A stretch of DNA of 64,000 nt. Source: Ancylostoma caninum (lineage: Eukaryota; Nematoda; Chromadorea; Rhabditida; Ancylostomatidae). The DNA lies in NCBI GenBank assembly GCA_037903475.1, contig JBAJFG010000036.1, positions 496,001-560,000 on the forward strand. Reading direction: 5' to 3'. Positions 12,129-23,584 of the stretch are shown here, piece after piece. The position numbers and the translations under genes were made by a program. The notes under the pieces are model-generated. The model searched no databases. It worked only from the letters and a program-made list of their open reading frames with translations, and was not told the origin of the DNA. Each line of letters begins with the position of its first letter. Within the stretch, counting starts at the first letter, position 1.

Positions 12129-12666
12129 ATAACCGCCAGGGGTATCTATACAAGTGCTATCTTAAGTATGACCTGGCGGTTTACAAATACCTATCGTAAA
12201 CAACGGTATCTATCCATGACAGAATGATATACTTCCAGGACAGAATAGAAACAAATGAATAGGGTTGATATTATTAGAATTAATAATTATCAACAGCAAC
12301 TCACACCAGAATTTACAAATTGTTTGAGCGATAAAGTAACAAATGAGCACATCAAATAACATTTGGAGTGGGCGTGGCCTAGTGAGAGAGTAGAGCTAGC
12401 GTGATAAATGCGGTTTCCCAGTCTCGATTGATAGAATAGGTGGGCTAGTGAGGGATTTCCCATCTTGGCCATTTTTCTTCGACAGCATTCCGAAATTTTA
12501 ATGGACCGAGCCTACTCTGATGGTAGTCATGATTGTCTTGAAAGTACCTGAAAGTAATGTCATCCCAAACGTCAACGACAGCATTCTCTTCTTTTTCGCC
12601 TTGTCAAATTGGGTCATTGGTTGCTCCTGAAAGCTCATATCTCCAGATTCGAGACGAGTGGATCAG
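12129..12666. other. Gene-free stretch
   Basis: AT-rich sequence between two transposons. No open frame longer than 60 codons that I recognise, and no repeat with clear ends. Confidence 0.35.
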
Positions 12667-13941
12667 CAGGGCTGGTAGAAAACCCCCTGATGTCGTGAAC
12701 TCTCAGCTACCAACGTGTCGTGACATTCTCGCTCACATCTGTCGCAAGATGTTCATGAACTCCCCGAGATGAAACGTGTGTTTTCGCTTATGTCGCGACA
12801 TAGTTGGGAACTAAGTTCAATGACTTTCTCACGAATGTTGTCGCGAATCATGTTCATGACCTCGTGGTCATGAGGCGCAGACAGCCAAAGTTGGGGAAAT
12901 AGTGAGCGATTCAACGAGGCGCGATGTCACGAACCCGAACGGAGTTCGTAGACATCCAGTTCGTTGACAACGGTCAAGCATCGGCACAGGCCCCTGGTAA
13001 AGATCAAAATAAGGTTTCATTGAAACAAAGCAGATTTACGCAGCTCTCAAGCCTTCGTCCACGTCGCTTGTTTTGTCCAGTTGCAAGCTCGAATATAGTT
13101 CCATATGAAGACACAAAATGACTGGATTTCCAGAGAGCCAAATCATATTGAGCACCTTTTGATCTTTTGAGAAGATGTGCGAAGTAGGTGATAAACAAGC
13201 CGTGAAAAGAATCCACAAAAAAGTGATCTTTATGGATCATCAACAAGAATATCCTTTTTCAGCGCATAGGACAACTAAATAGCGGCTATGCGGCAAAAAA
13301 TGAGCGAGAAACCGCAAAGAGAACACGAAACATGCAGAGCGGAAGTTTCATATACAACTGACCCTAGGGACCTGTTCATTAGTACTTGAATTGCTTGTCT
13401 CGGCACGAATTTCAAAAAAGGATTTTTGCCAACTGAGGAAAGATTAAAAACACCCACGAAGTCCAGACATCCTAAGATGATTCAAAATTTGCTGTGGAAG
13501 AGGCGAGAAGATTGTACTGTAACTGTCTGACAAACCGCACCAAAATTATGCACCTACCTAGAAATAGATGGCGAGAAGACCACAGACCTTCTCGAAGCTC
13601 ATCTGTGACAATTTCCAATCGATGAGAAGGCATAAGCAAAGCTAGTTCCACATCCACATTTGTCATAAAGTGGATACACGTACTGCTATGGTTTTGCAAA
13701 AGGGTTGAAATGAACTGGATCGAACCCGGCTAACACAGTAGTGGTTTTTATCGGCGGTCACGCTAACTGCTGCGCTATGAGCACATGCTTTTCCTGCCGA
13801 AGGGTTCAGCAGAGACACATTGATTCGCGAGACGCGCATCGATGTCGCGAGATTCTTGCAACATGTGTGCAGATGTTGCAAACCAGGTGCTGACGCGTTC
13901 GCATCTTGGCTGTCGCGACATGAGGGGTTAACTACCGGTCC
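12667..13941. mobile_element. Inverted-repeat element with TGTCGCGA subterminal motifs
   Basis: Left end GGTAGAAAACCCCCTGATGTCG and right end (complement) GGTAGTTAACCCCTCATGTCG face each other about 1.27 kb apart. Inside each end the words TGTCGYGAC and GTCGCGA recur (12693, 12716, 12738, 12791, 12839; 13850, 13912). This arrangement is typical of transposase-binding subterminal repeats. Interior frames match no transposase I know, so it is probably a non-autonomous DNA element. The exact ends are my estimate. Confidence 0.55.
13711..13784 (-). pseudogene. tRNA-like sequence (tRNA pseudogene or SINE head)
   Basis: On the minus strand a 74-base segment carries a good box A (TAGCGCAGCAGTTAGCG) and, at tRNA spacing, a good box B (GGGTTCGATCC). 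The acceptor and anticodon stems do not pair well, so this is not a working tRNA. It could be an old tRNA pseudogene or the promoter part of a tRNA-derived SINE lying inside the element at 12667-13941. Confidence 0.55.
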
Positions 13942-14149
13942 ATAGCTCTCCAAAATATTGGGCGATACTCTCCTTGATCGATAGTAGTGATGCTAACCTC
14001 AATGCTCATCAAGCCGCTGCTGAGCAGGTCGGAAAAGTGAAGTGGTGGGAAGTACCATTACAAATTTGAAGCACTGCATGGGTAGAAATTCATCGTGGAC
14101 CTTATATGTATAACAGTGGCTTATTAGCTCATGATTCGTACTCTGATAT

Positions 14150-14182
14150 TCATTCATTCATTCATTCATTCATTCATTCATT
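14150..14182. repeat. (CATT)n microsatellite
   Basis: About eight perfect tetranucleotide units. Confidence 0.95.
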
Positions 14183-14584
14183 TCTCACGTTTTTTAATGG
14201 AAAACGTGTAAAAGTTGAAGGAATGCAGAGACACATTTCACGGGAGAATACGTTTTGAAATCATCCATGGCTCGAGTAGTTTTGTAGAAATAATAAACTT
14301 GGACTGTCCGAAATATGGTGTAGTTATGATATCCTTGGTTAGTTTTACGTATGCCACTACAGCTCTAACCGGAAAACAGTTAGATCTAAGCGTAGTTTTA
14401 CTACACGGATAAAACAATTCCTGGTCACTACCCTTACTTAGTTCTAGAAGGTACTTTTGAATTGGTCAGGGTTGGTATGTGTGCTAGGAGAATGCAGAAG
14501 CTTGTGACTCATGCATACAGCGAATAAGTTGCGTCGCGTTCTAATGAAGATTGTTTGAAGTGAGTTTTATTGTTTCTCATTCCT

Positions 14585-15095
14585 CATTCTGGCTTAGTAT
14601 GTTAGCGTAATTGGACCCTTCTATGCGTATCATTACCTTGAGAGTGAAATTATTCTGAGCTTTCTCTATTACGTAGATCTCTTTCTTCTTAGATGGGTGA
14701 AAAATTTTTGTGCCAGTATTGATCTTGTGTATATTTTACATGCTTGTGTCAAAACAGATTTGTCAGATGTAGAACACGCATATTAGCCTCCTTGCAAATG
14801 TTAGCACAATGTTCAGAGAAGTCGGCCTTGTTGTTATATGTGAAACCAAGGTCGCTAATGGAGTTCACTTCAGGGATATGACTGTTGCCGGAATAGTAAT
14901 GGTGCGATGACGGGTTGGTAAGGTTGAGGCGCATAAAAGGCGTCCTATCCGTAGACAAGGGTAATTGCCGCAATTCCGCCCATTTGAATATGTTCTAAAT
15001 AGCAAGATGTAATTGATGTGCATCATCAAGTCAGGAAATTTGCTTATAAATTTTAATATCGTCTGCGTACATACAACACTGTACATCTAGGTTCA
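14585..15095 (-). pseudogene. LINE (CR1/jockey-like) reverse transcriptase fragment
   Basis: Minus-strand frames, read with frameshifts, show CCMYADDIKIYKQIS (the RT catalytic YADD box), then VNSISDLGFTYNNKADFSEH and CANICKEANMR (thumb region), then KKKEIYVIEKAQNNFTLKV. That order is the C-terminal third of a CR1/jockey-type non-LTR reverse transcriptase. It lacks the endonuclease and most of the RT domain and is 5'-truncated. A copy of the last segment recurs at 18339-18641. Confidence 0.8.
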
Positions 15096-15934
15096 GAAAG
15101 AGATGTCAGAAGTATAAATGTTGGAGAGGTGCGTGAAAGAACTCTTCCTGTGGGACACCGCTGATCATCTCACAAGGTGTTTGAGAGAGATGAGCCAATT
15201 TTAACTTGGCACGTGCTGCCTGATATCCATTATCCTAGGATACTTTCCTTTTTGTTCTTCCGAACAGAAAGAATTCCTGAAATTTTTCGGACAAGACTTC
15301 CCGACCAACATAATGGTATAAAATTTTCAGAAAGTTTTGAGCATTCAACGTTTTCACACGATAATCGGCCGGAACTGGAGAACTGAAAGTGCGGCCATGC
15401 GGAACCTTAAATTGTAGAGGACCCCTCCCCCCCTAGACATGTCTTAGTCCGCCGCCGCTACGGGTATGCATTTGTGTGTCGCTAAGCTAGTCTCGATTAC
15501 CTGGTCAGAGACCTGGAGATACGTCACTTATCCACTGATTATGCACGTTCTACTCACTTTCGAATGACAGCCTTGGGTAAAAGCGAGATCAAGAGAGTAC
15601 AGATGCCGCAGTGGAAGGTGAGATAGCAGAAGGAAATAGGATAGCAGGTCTCACGATGAAGGGACCGATACTTCATTGCATCGCAATGGGTACATACAAA
15701 AACAAAACACCCCGAGAGATAAGCTTATGTAATGACACTGGTTGTAACCGTGACAATAACAATAGATATCATTGAACAGATATACATAATTGTACATACC
15801 CTATCATACCTTTCATTTTTCTCGAAAGCTGAGCAAAACATAAATACATTCTCTGTAGACATAAACGACCTTCGCTGAACTTCCCCAGGAACTTTTTTGG
15901 TAATCCCCATAAATCTTTCAGAAGATTCAGAAGG
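15096..15934. other. Gene-free stretch upstream of the vWFA gene
   Basis: Contains the 15285-15325 copy of the small dispersed repeat also seen near 675-715. No core promoter element is recognisable. An acceptor-like TTTCAG/ATTCAG just before the ATG at 15935 could serve as a trans-splice site. Confidence 0.35.
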
Positions 15935-18900
15935 ATGAGAAGTCCTCTTCTTTTCACGCTCTTTTTAGGTTAGTTTTCGTTTGAAAAGTGTATTTTGATG
16001 AATGGCTAGATGAATATGTCATGCATAAATGATTGTATGTAAAGAAGCCATTTTTGTGAGTCTCCGAGAATCCTCAAATGAATACGGTTGAATAGGGTTG
16101 GTCATCTCGGCTGAAGGTGAGCTCCGAGCAACAAGCGATGGCTCCTGTTCCCCATCCAAGCTCTCACTAGACATAGTAGCCACTGTCGACACTTCGAGCA
16201 AAATGACGGAGCAGGGGCTCACACAGGTAAGCTTGAAAAACTATTTGCACTAACGCACTTGGGGTTATCTCATAAGAGAAATGGTATCTTAGGTTCTGGC
16301 TGACATCTCAACGGTATTTGGAGAGACAACTATTGCTCAGGGTGAAGGATCACATTCCCGATTTGGACTTGTCACGTATGCTTCACAAGCGAGAGTGGTA
16401 AAGTGTAATTGACGGTTCTCAGACATGTACCAATAATCGGCAACTGCTCACTGTTCTAGAAGTACAATTTGAACCATTTCAAATCCACAGAACAAATGCT
16501 GGATGAAATTTGGAACGTTGAATGTAGCGAGGAGTCGCCTAATCTGGAAGCGTGAGCAATCCCATTCATAATAGGTTGTCCTCATCCTTACCTACGTATT
16601 TTTGGACCACTTCCTACTAAAATCAATTGAGCATTGGAGAAGATTGAAATATCTTTTGAGGTGAGATCCCCAGAAAACTAGCGGACTCCTTATTCGGATC
16701 TTCTGGCTGATCGATAGCTGTTTCGACTTACTTTGAGTACATATCAATTTCAAATATTTTCCTACATTATAGCAAGAGACTCTTAAAAGCAGTATGTCAC
16801 CTCGTTTCATTCTCTTGTAGGTATTGTAGATATATTGTACATAGACTCTAGACGACCTCTTCACGCTGATTCCAATGATGTACATACGTCAAAACACATA
16901 AGAGTGACGAAAACCCCGTTTTCTGAGGGCGCGAAGGTGCAGCCCACGGACCACCCGGGCGGAGCGGTCCGTGGCAGTGCTGGTTGCCCTCCACGACTGC
17001 AGCGTTGGTTAACACGTCTTGACCTGCCCGATCGATAGGATCAACGGCTTCATGCGTCCACTCGGCTTCACAAACTGTTCCAAACCCCGTCCCGAAGAAT
17101 GTTTAAAAAAACTAGGCTAAGGACCGTTTTGTAACATTTTATGTATACGTACCACTGGATTCAGCTAATTCCGCTAAAACCTCGAACAGAGAGACGATGT
17201 GGTACACTGGCTCTAATGGAAACGCCTCAGAATTTTTCTCTGAAGGAACACAAAAAGTGTCCTTGCTCTGAATGTAGTCGCCATTTTCGGAGCCCACCTC
17301 TTCTCCACATCAATTTATTTATTTATTGAAATCTGACGAAGACGATGTTCATGAAGAACGGATGGGTCCCGGATGCCCCATTCTCGCTCAACGGAACGAC
17401 CATATCCGAATGCTCCAGCTACGTATACCTAGGTCGGGAAGTCAATATGATGAACGACCTCGCTCCAGAGCTGGGCAGGAGGAAACGAGCGGCTTGGGGA
17501 GCTTACAAGAGCATCGAGGACGTAGTGAAGAAGACGAAGAACACCAGGCTCCGTGCCCACCTCTTCAACACAACCGTTCTCCCTGCTTTGACCTACGCCT
17601 CAGAAACCTGGGCGTTGCGCAAGCAGGATGAGAATGCGGTTAGCGTCGTCGAACGCTCCATCGAGAGGGTGATGCTAGGAATAACCCGCCTCACGCAAGT
17701 GAGGGCTGGAATACGGAGCTCCACCCTCCGTCAACAATCGAAGATCAGGGACGCTGCCGCTTACGCCAAGTTGAGTAAGGTTAGGTGGGCCGGGCACGTG
17801 ATGCGTTTTAACGACAACCGTTGGACAAGAGCCGTCAGCGACTGGACTCCACGGGACGTTAAGCGCACGACAGGAAGACCACCGACCCGATGGTCAGACT
17901 TCTTCACGAAGTCCTTCAAGGATAGATACGATGCTCTCCGTGTCCCTCGAACGGACAGAATCCACTGGACAACTCTGGCTCGCGAGAGGGACAAATGGAA
18001 GGATTGCTGGCGCCCGCTCGGTATACCCGAAGATCAACGGGAGTCAAGGTGATCAAGGTGATTGAAGGCGTAAGCAAAGCTCACGCGGTGGATAATACGT
18101 AATTCATCAACGCGTGTAAGATATTACATACATAGTAAATTCTTTGAGAATACACAAGTATAGTTCAAGTATTGACTCTAAGAAGCCAGTGAGCGAGTTT
18201 TAACTGTGGCCAATTTCTTGAATGCAGGGAGCCACATCCGAAGAATATCATTGCTGAGAAATTTGTTAAGTTCTGCTATGACCCGAATCGCGAAGCTTTT
18301 GACCCTGATCTGTGTTCTAGCAACCGAAGCCTTCAGTTTTATGCTTCCCCTCTGGTCTTGGAGTTCATTAAAATGAAAAAGTCAGTTGATTTAATGTTGG
18401 TTCTCCCAGTAAGTATTTTGAAGGCCATAACCAGATCATTCTTTTTCCTCCTACTGTATAGACTGGGTGGATTAAATTGTTTCCCTCTTTGTCTTCCATC
18501 AGGGATATGTTTGTAATCAAGACCACTACAGCGCAGAAGAAGCTTGCGAGTGAAATTGTTCTGGACACTCTCTAAGAGAATTACATCTTTCTTTTTATAA
18601 GGAGAAAAGAGTTGTGTTGCATTCAACGATTGGGCGCACATATGTCTTGTAAGCCTTTAGAAGTACATGAGGGTTCTTTGTGCGGAGTGCTTCGAATAAA
18701 CTGTATATCTTAAAGTTGATGGCGATAAAAACTTCAAAAAAGGTTTACGGCCTTGATTAGGTAATTTTTTCAATGTTTAACCGACATTGAACTGAAAGAA
18801 ATATCTTTTGAAATGACACATTTTGGTGACAAATGGCGCTGGATTTCCAATGCAAGTGCGTCTTTATTTTAACATTGAGATCTTGCTCCGTATGAGAATT

Positions 18901-19590
18901 ACTATTTCAGTGGTCTCAAAAAAGCACTAGAAGCTTTGAAGAGTGGTCGCGAAGGTGGAATACGAAAGAACGCAAAACCCGTCATCGTTATTTACGCCAG
19001 CGACTTCAGGTAGGATGTTTCTAAACTTTTGACTTTGTAGAGTAGACAAAATAATCTGCCAAATCACTTGAAGAACATGGGCTTGTAAGCTAATACATAG
19101 CTTTGTTATCGTTCATTGCTATTCCTTCACACATTCCTCTTATCTCATGAATGACACGTCATTCGCTCCAGAAAACTTCTTTTCTTTCAACGTTCCGGCG
19201 CTAACGCACACAAGTACCGCTCCTGATGACAGGGGGCCCCGTGACCATAAAGCATCATAAAGCAGAGGGGTAGTCGTGCGTTTCCACGTTTCAGGAGAAA
19301 TGACGTTAATAAATCCCTACAATTGGCTGAACAGGCGCAGAAAAATGGAACGCACATCATCGTAATTGCTTTCAAAGAGGGAGGAAAACTCAAGTCTCTG
19401 GAACAACTTGAAGCGGTAAGAGTATTTGTCCTAGTGTTAAGTAAGCTCAAATTACCCACTCTTCGATCTTCGTTTATGCGAGATATACATACTTCGCTTA
19501 CAGGTGGCATCTCCCGGATCTTTCTTCAAGAGCACGGTGAACAATTTGGGCGACAATATTCTATCTGCATTGTGTAACATTCAGGGCTGA
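15935..19590 (+). CDS. Secreted protein with one vWFA-like domain, complete, 7 exons
   Basis: Exons 15935-15968, 16096-16226, 16293-16397, 16460-16551, 18911-19009, 19295-19415 and 19504-19590 join in phase to 222 codons plus TGA. The product opens with a signal peptide (MRSPLLFTLFLGLVIS) and is then a single von Willebrand factor A-like domain: LSLDIVATVDTSSKMT at residues about 34-50 is the first strand and metal-site loop; SRFGLVTYASQARV, GLKKALEAL and KPVIVIYASDF are the next core strands and helix. The metal-site motif is DTSSK where the family norm is DxSxS, and the usual TDG is ASDF, so metal binding may be weakened. Likely extracellular adhesion or ligand binding; partner unknown. Intron 4 is 2.36 kb and holds three transposon fragments. 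AATAAA lies at 19666. Start choice rests on the signal peptide and in-phase splicing. Confidence 0.85.
16783..17125. mobile_element. MITE family 2, copy A, 3'-truncated
   Basis: Starts with the terminal repeat word GTATGTCACCTCGTTTCAT and shares the GGCGGAGCGGTCCGTG and AAACTGTTCCAAACCCCGTC interior of the copies at 47494 and 50594, but lacks their right inverted end. It lies in intron 4 of the vWFA gene, just upstream of an RTE fragment. Confidence 0.75.
17329..18080 (+). mobile_element. RTE-type non-LTR retrotransposon, 5'-truncated 3' end
   Basis: An intact frame of 235 codons from the ATG at 17345 to TGA at 18052 corresponds to the C-terminal part of an RTE-clade reverse transcriptase: CSSYVYLGREV, LRAHLFNTTVLPALTYASET, RWAGHVMRF and WSDFF are hallmark segments. 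The frame is open for a few codons upstream (NLTKT) and then breaks at a TTTATTTATT junction, as expected for a 5'-truncated LINE insertion. The 3' tail shows the short tandem TGATCAAGG/TGATTGAAGG typical of RTE. The lack of stops suggests recent insertion. Confidence 0.9.
18339..18641 (-). pseudogene. LINE (CR1/jockey-like) C-terminal fragment
   Basis: Open for 100 codons on the minus strand. SPYKKKDVILLESVQNNFTRKL and YSRRKKNDLVMAFKIL match the post-thumb region of CR1/jockey-type reverse transcriptases, the same family as 14585-15095. It sits in intron 4 of the vWFA gene, antisense to it. Confidence 0.75.
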
Positions 19591-19671
19591 ATATGCTCTG
19601 AGGAATTTAGTCCACATTCTCGCATTGATGGTACATAGTAGTGAGTAGACCTGCTCCTGATTTCCAATAAA

Positions 19672-20627
19672 CCTCTCAGTGACACTGTCAAAAAGGCCGC
19701 CCCCAACACATATGCACATACTATACTTATATGCTCCCAAGCGCTTCTTCCAGAGTGATAGCCATGATTTCTTAAATTTTCTGCGCTTGACCTCAATAAA
19801 TGGAGAAGTAGCAAATTTGTTGAAATAATCGATGAAAGCTGGTTAAAGTCAGTATAAGTTGGTGTACAACGACGTGAAGGTCTCATTATAGTGTTTTGCA
19901 CCTTCGGAACTGCCCACAATGACAGAGGTTACGAAAGAGTGACGAAAATTCAGTAATTCCCGCGAATAGTATCGCAAATCCCGCACCATTTTTCAGATTC
20001 AATTGCTGTAACTGTATGTACATGAAAAGTGTTTTTCATCAATTCTGTTCACAAATGCAGGCAAAAATCCTTAATGGTTGTCAGATTTGTGTATACTGGA
20101 AACTGTTGCAAAACTGGAGAAATTGGTGGAAAGTGTAGCTATGTTCGTGACACCAGTTCTGAAAATCTAACTTGTCAGTTCAGAATGGAAAAAGTGGTTT
20201 AACTATATGTGAACGGGTCATTTGTGAAAGCACGGGAAAACCCTACCGAACTGAAAAGAACAGCTCTTGTGAGTTGTTCTTCCGGGGTTAATTTTGGACA
20301 GACAATATTTATCGGACGTGAAGAGCGAAAAAAATGGAAAATCCCGCTTGTGCACTCTTTTCTTGGAGAAGGATAGGCAATGCTGTGACATTGCCTGTAT
20401 AAGTGCTTTCATAGGTAATGTGTGGAAACAACGCTTCATGCTAAAAAGAGACCTTTCAAAAGTGTTTGAATAAGGCAAAAGTAAAAGAGAAGACGGAGCA
20501 TACAATTTCCTACTTCATTGTTGTATAATAAGTTGTGGGTAAAGAGTAGAAAGAAGTTGGACGGTAAATGTAAAAAATAAAAAAAACCTTCACTGCGCAG
20601 AAGGAAGCTGTGGTAATATTGGGTCGA
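19672..20627. other. Gene-free stretch
   Basis: 3' flank of the vWFA gene. Open frames up to about 110 codons on the minus strand (19581-19919, 20218-20505) are unrecognised, and no splice partners were found. Confidence 0.35.
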
Positions 20628-20894
20628 CAGTGGTGGACGCAGAAAGTGGGCGGGAGGAGGGGGGCATGGGAAAAAAGTCGGGTCTCCGCCGCTTTAGGGC
20701 ACCCAGATCGAAAATGAAATTAATAAAAATATTAATTATAATGATAAATAATAAATGAAAATTACATTGAAAATAATAATAAAAATAAACAACTACAAAT
20801 AAACCAATACAGGATTTTTATCTGTATTGTAAAGCAATTTCGAAAATTTGGCGATCCATTCTCGGGGGACGCCCCCTCCCTGCGTCCGCCACTG
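20628..20894. mobile_element. hAT-like MITE, copy 1
   Basis: Ends CAGTGGTGGACGCAG..CTGCGTCCGCCACTG, AT-rich core, and 8-base direct flanks TGGGTCGA/TGCGTCAA (6 of 8 match). Inverted ends of this sequence with 8-base duplications are diagnostic of hAT elements. Non-coding. Confidence 0.85.
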
Positions 20895-22632
20895 TGCGTC
20901 AATGCTAATAATCAAAAGCATAATTGAAAGCAGACACATAGTGGGGATACTCTGTAGATATGTCGTATGCTATGAGAAATTTGTTGAAGATCCAAATGGA
21001 ATGAAAGAATTTTGATTTCTTGCATTGGTTTCCCAAGACGTTTTCCTCTTAGTAGTGATATTTTGGCCCTGCATGAATCGAAATGTATTTCTATAGGACT
21101 TCTTGAAGCTGGTTTTCATGAAACATAACAGTTTAAGAAAGTTTCCTTCGAAATATTCAACAGTCGAGTCTCCTATACACTGTGCACACAATCGCCGAGA
21201 CCTGCTGAGTAGTGTGTAGTGATCACCAACTCGGTCTCAGAATTTTGCTAAACTAGGCCCTCACAAGAACTGATATTTTTCCTTGCCACGTATTTGAGGA
21301 ATTAGCTAAAAGAAGATGTTAACCGAGGCAGCTTCGCTGTTCCCTAAATTTGACACACAATGATTCAACCCACATTGTGGTAGGTCTCCCAAAAACGTGT
21401 TGACATTGGCTTTGCTTGATTTGCTGGCTGATGTATTTGCATGCTTACCTAAAATTGTAAGGCAACTGCAGTATTCTGAAATATTCTCACAGGAAAGGCA
21501 GAACATCGTTGAGAAAATTATGGAATAACTGTTTCAGAATTAGCTTGGCAAAACAAAATGCCACTCCCTGCCATTCCATGCATCGATCTCGGTTACAGAT
21601 GAAAACAATTATGGAGTAGCAACCAGAATCCACATTTCCACATCCCTGCCCATGAACGGCAGTTCGGTCTTCTTCCTTATTCAGAATTTGAGCAAAATGT
21701 TGTATATAGGGCTTCACCCTGTTAATATCTGTGATATCAATGTTTACTTGCTAAAGTGTCAGAAAGAAACGACGGACGAGGAGCTTCTTCCTCTTTCTTT
21801 TTTTCGATTTTTCTTTATATCCTGTATATGCTACATGATTTTTATTGAATAACAGGATTTTTGTTGGGTACCGGGTAAGGGGCAAATGTGGGTAGGTTAA
21901 TTTATTTATTTATTTATTTCATGCACTCAAGGTGCGCTACAGTATGTCCAACGAAAACGTAATATGAGAACAACACACGGTTAGCGAAAACTACAAAAGT
22001 GAAAGCTGTATATGGAAGCGAATTTAAATTTGATTGCGAAGAAGAATAATACAGCTTCTTACATCGGTTGGGACAGGAAAAATATAATTGTAAGCAAGAC
22101 GTATGAATCAGCAAAAGGCAGAGTTTTCAATGAGATTTCTTTAGAAAAGAAAAATTGATAGAGAAGAATATCCAGGTGACTGTAGGCTGAGGCAGTGTAG
22201 GCCCTACCAGCGTTGATCCATGCACCCACATCAGCTAGCAAGGTGCCCTCATCTCGTAAGAGAGTCATGGGGACCTGCAAGAACTTCGGCAAACGGGTAT
22301 ACTAGCTCACCCCGTTGATCTTGCAGGTCGGGCAGGACCAAAACGGCTGAGGGCAAATGGCCTCGACTCCCTAACGGTAAAAAGACGACTATGCTACAGG
22401 TCACAATGGAGTTTTCAATTCTGATTTAGATGTGACTCCAAACATTCCTATGCCAACCGATGTTTACAAAAAGAAACTCAATCGTTAGAAAAACGTAGAA
22501 CTTCTGAGAGTGATGGAGTGTCTGGTAGTCTCTGCATCAAAGGAACTGAGGATTTCGGCATAAAGCGAAGATTGACCGTCAGAGATGGTGTCGAACTAGG
22601 GAGCTAAAAAAAGAAAAAAAAACTAAAAACTA
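20895..22632. other. Gene-free stretch
   Basis: A (TTTA)n run at 21898-21921. The minus-strand frame 22059-22292 and several frames of 60-76 codons are unrecognised. Given the adjacent LINE tail at 22633, part of 21.9-22.6 kb may be old LINE 3' sequence. Confidence 0.35.
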
Positions 22633-22824
22633 TTAGTAATCACAAACTCCTAAAATGCTCAAAAAATCATGTTTTCTTAGCCTTGACCGAAAAATGCTAA
22701 CACTACTAGAGAGAATTACATCATCGGGTAATTTCTGCAGCCAGCGGGCCCCACGATAGAAAATCGAATGAAATACTTTAGCATAGTGTGGTTCTTTTAT
22801 TTTGCCGTAATGGAGAGAAAGCAT
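22633..22824 (-). pseudogene. LINE reverse transcriptase extreme C-terminus
   Basis: The minus-strand frame contains FYRGARWLQKLPDDV followed by SSSVSIFRSRLRKHDF. This is the last conserved block of CR1/jockey-type ORF2 proteins (F..R....W..LP..V..S.S...F...L). Only this tip remains. Confidence 0.65.
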
Positions 22825-22830
22825 ACCTTA

Positions 22831-23584
22831 ACAAGGTAATATGATCAACGTGAGTAATCTCAATGATGCGTGCGGCCTAGGGCAAATAAAATCGCATCAA
22901 ATCTGAGAGTTGAACCATCTGCCAGTAGTTCTCAGGGAAGAAAGCGGAAATCCGGCAGCAGGATAGCAGGAATACCGATACGTCACCTGCTGAAAATCAT
23001 GCGAAGTGTTTAAGATATTGCAGTGATTAGAAGAAAACCATGCAAAAAGCTTCTCAGTTATTGCCAAAATATCACAAATACACAAGTGCTTGCAGTATCT
23101 CTCAAAATTCCATCAGCCTGCCATAGATACTCTAATTGTTTTCAACAGAACTCGTTCTTTCAGGGAATCTCTGATGTTTTCCTACTTCACACACATTTCC
23201 GACCTTTCGCCTCGTTGATCGCCGCAGTTTGTGTGAATTTTCGCGCTCGTATTATTTTAATGAGGTTTGCGACGCTTATTTAAATGTGATAACCGTCTGA
23301 TCGAGAGCACTTGGCCAGGTGTCGGCGATTCTCAAGGAGGTGCTGATGTGCTCTGAGAGCTAATGCGCTACATTTCACGTCTGCTTGCATTACCTTCCAT
23401 TTGATCGCTTTTTAATTTCACTTCTATTTTCCTTCTTGTTCTTTTTGATATCTATGTTTATTCGCTGCAATGTCAGAAAGAGACGACTTTCCCATGCGAG
23501 AAAATGAATAAGTGAATAAATAAATGAACAAATAAATAAGTAAATCAACGAATGAATGAATTTGTAAACCTCTACGTCTTACAG
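22831..23584. other. 5' flank of the hydrolase gene
   Basis: No other gene seen. 23505-23560 is an AATA/AATG-rich microsatellite-like run. TTACAG immediately precedes the hydrolase ATG and could be a trans-splice acceptor, leaving almost no 5' untranslated region. Confidence 0.4.

Noticed and set aside
16019..16222. 67-codon minus-strand frame
   Set aside because: Antisense shadow of the vWFA exon 16096-16226.
17761..17994. 77-codon minus-strand frame
   Set aside because: Antisense shadow of the RTE reverse-transcriptase frame.
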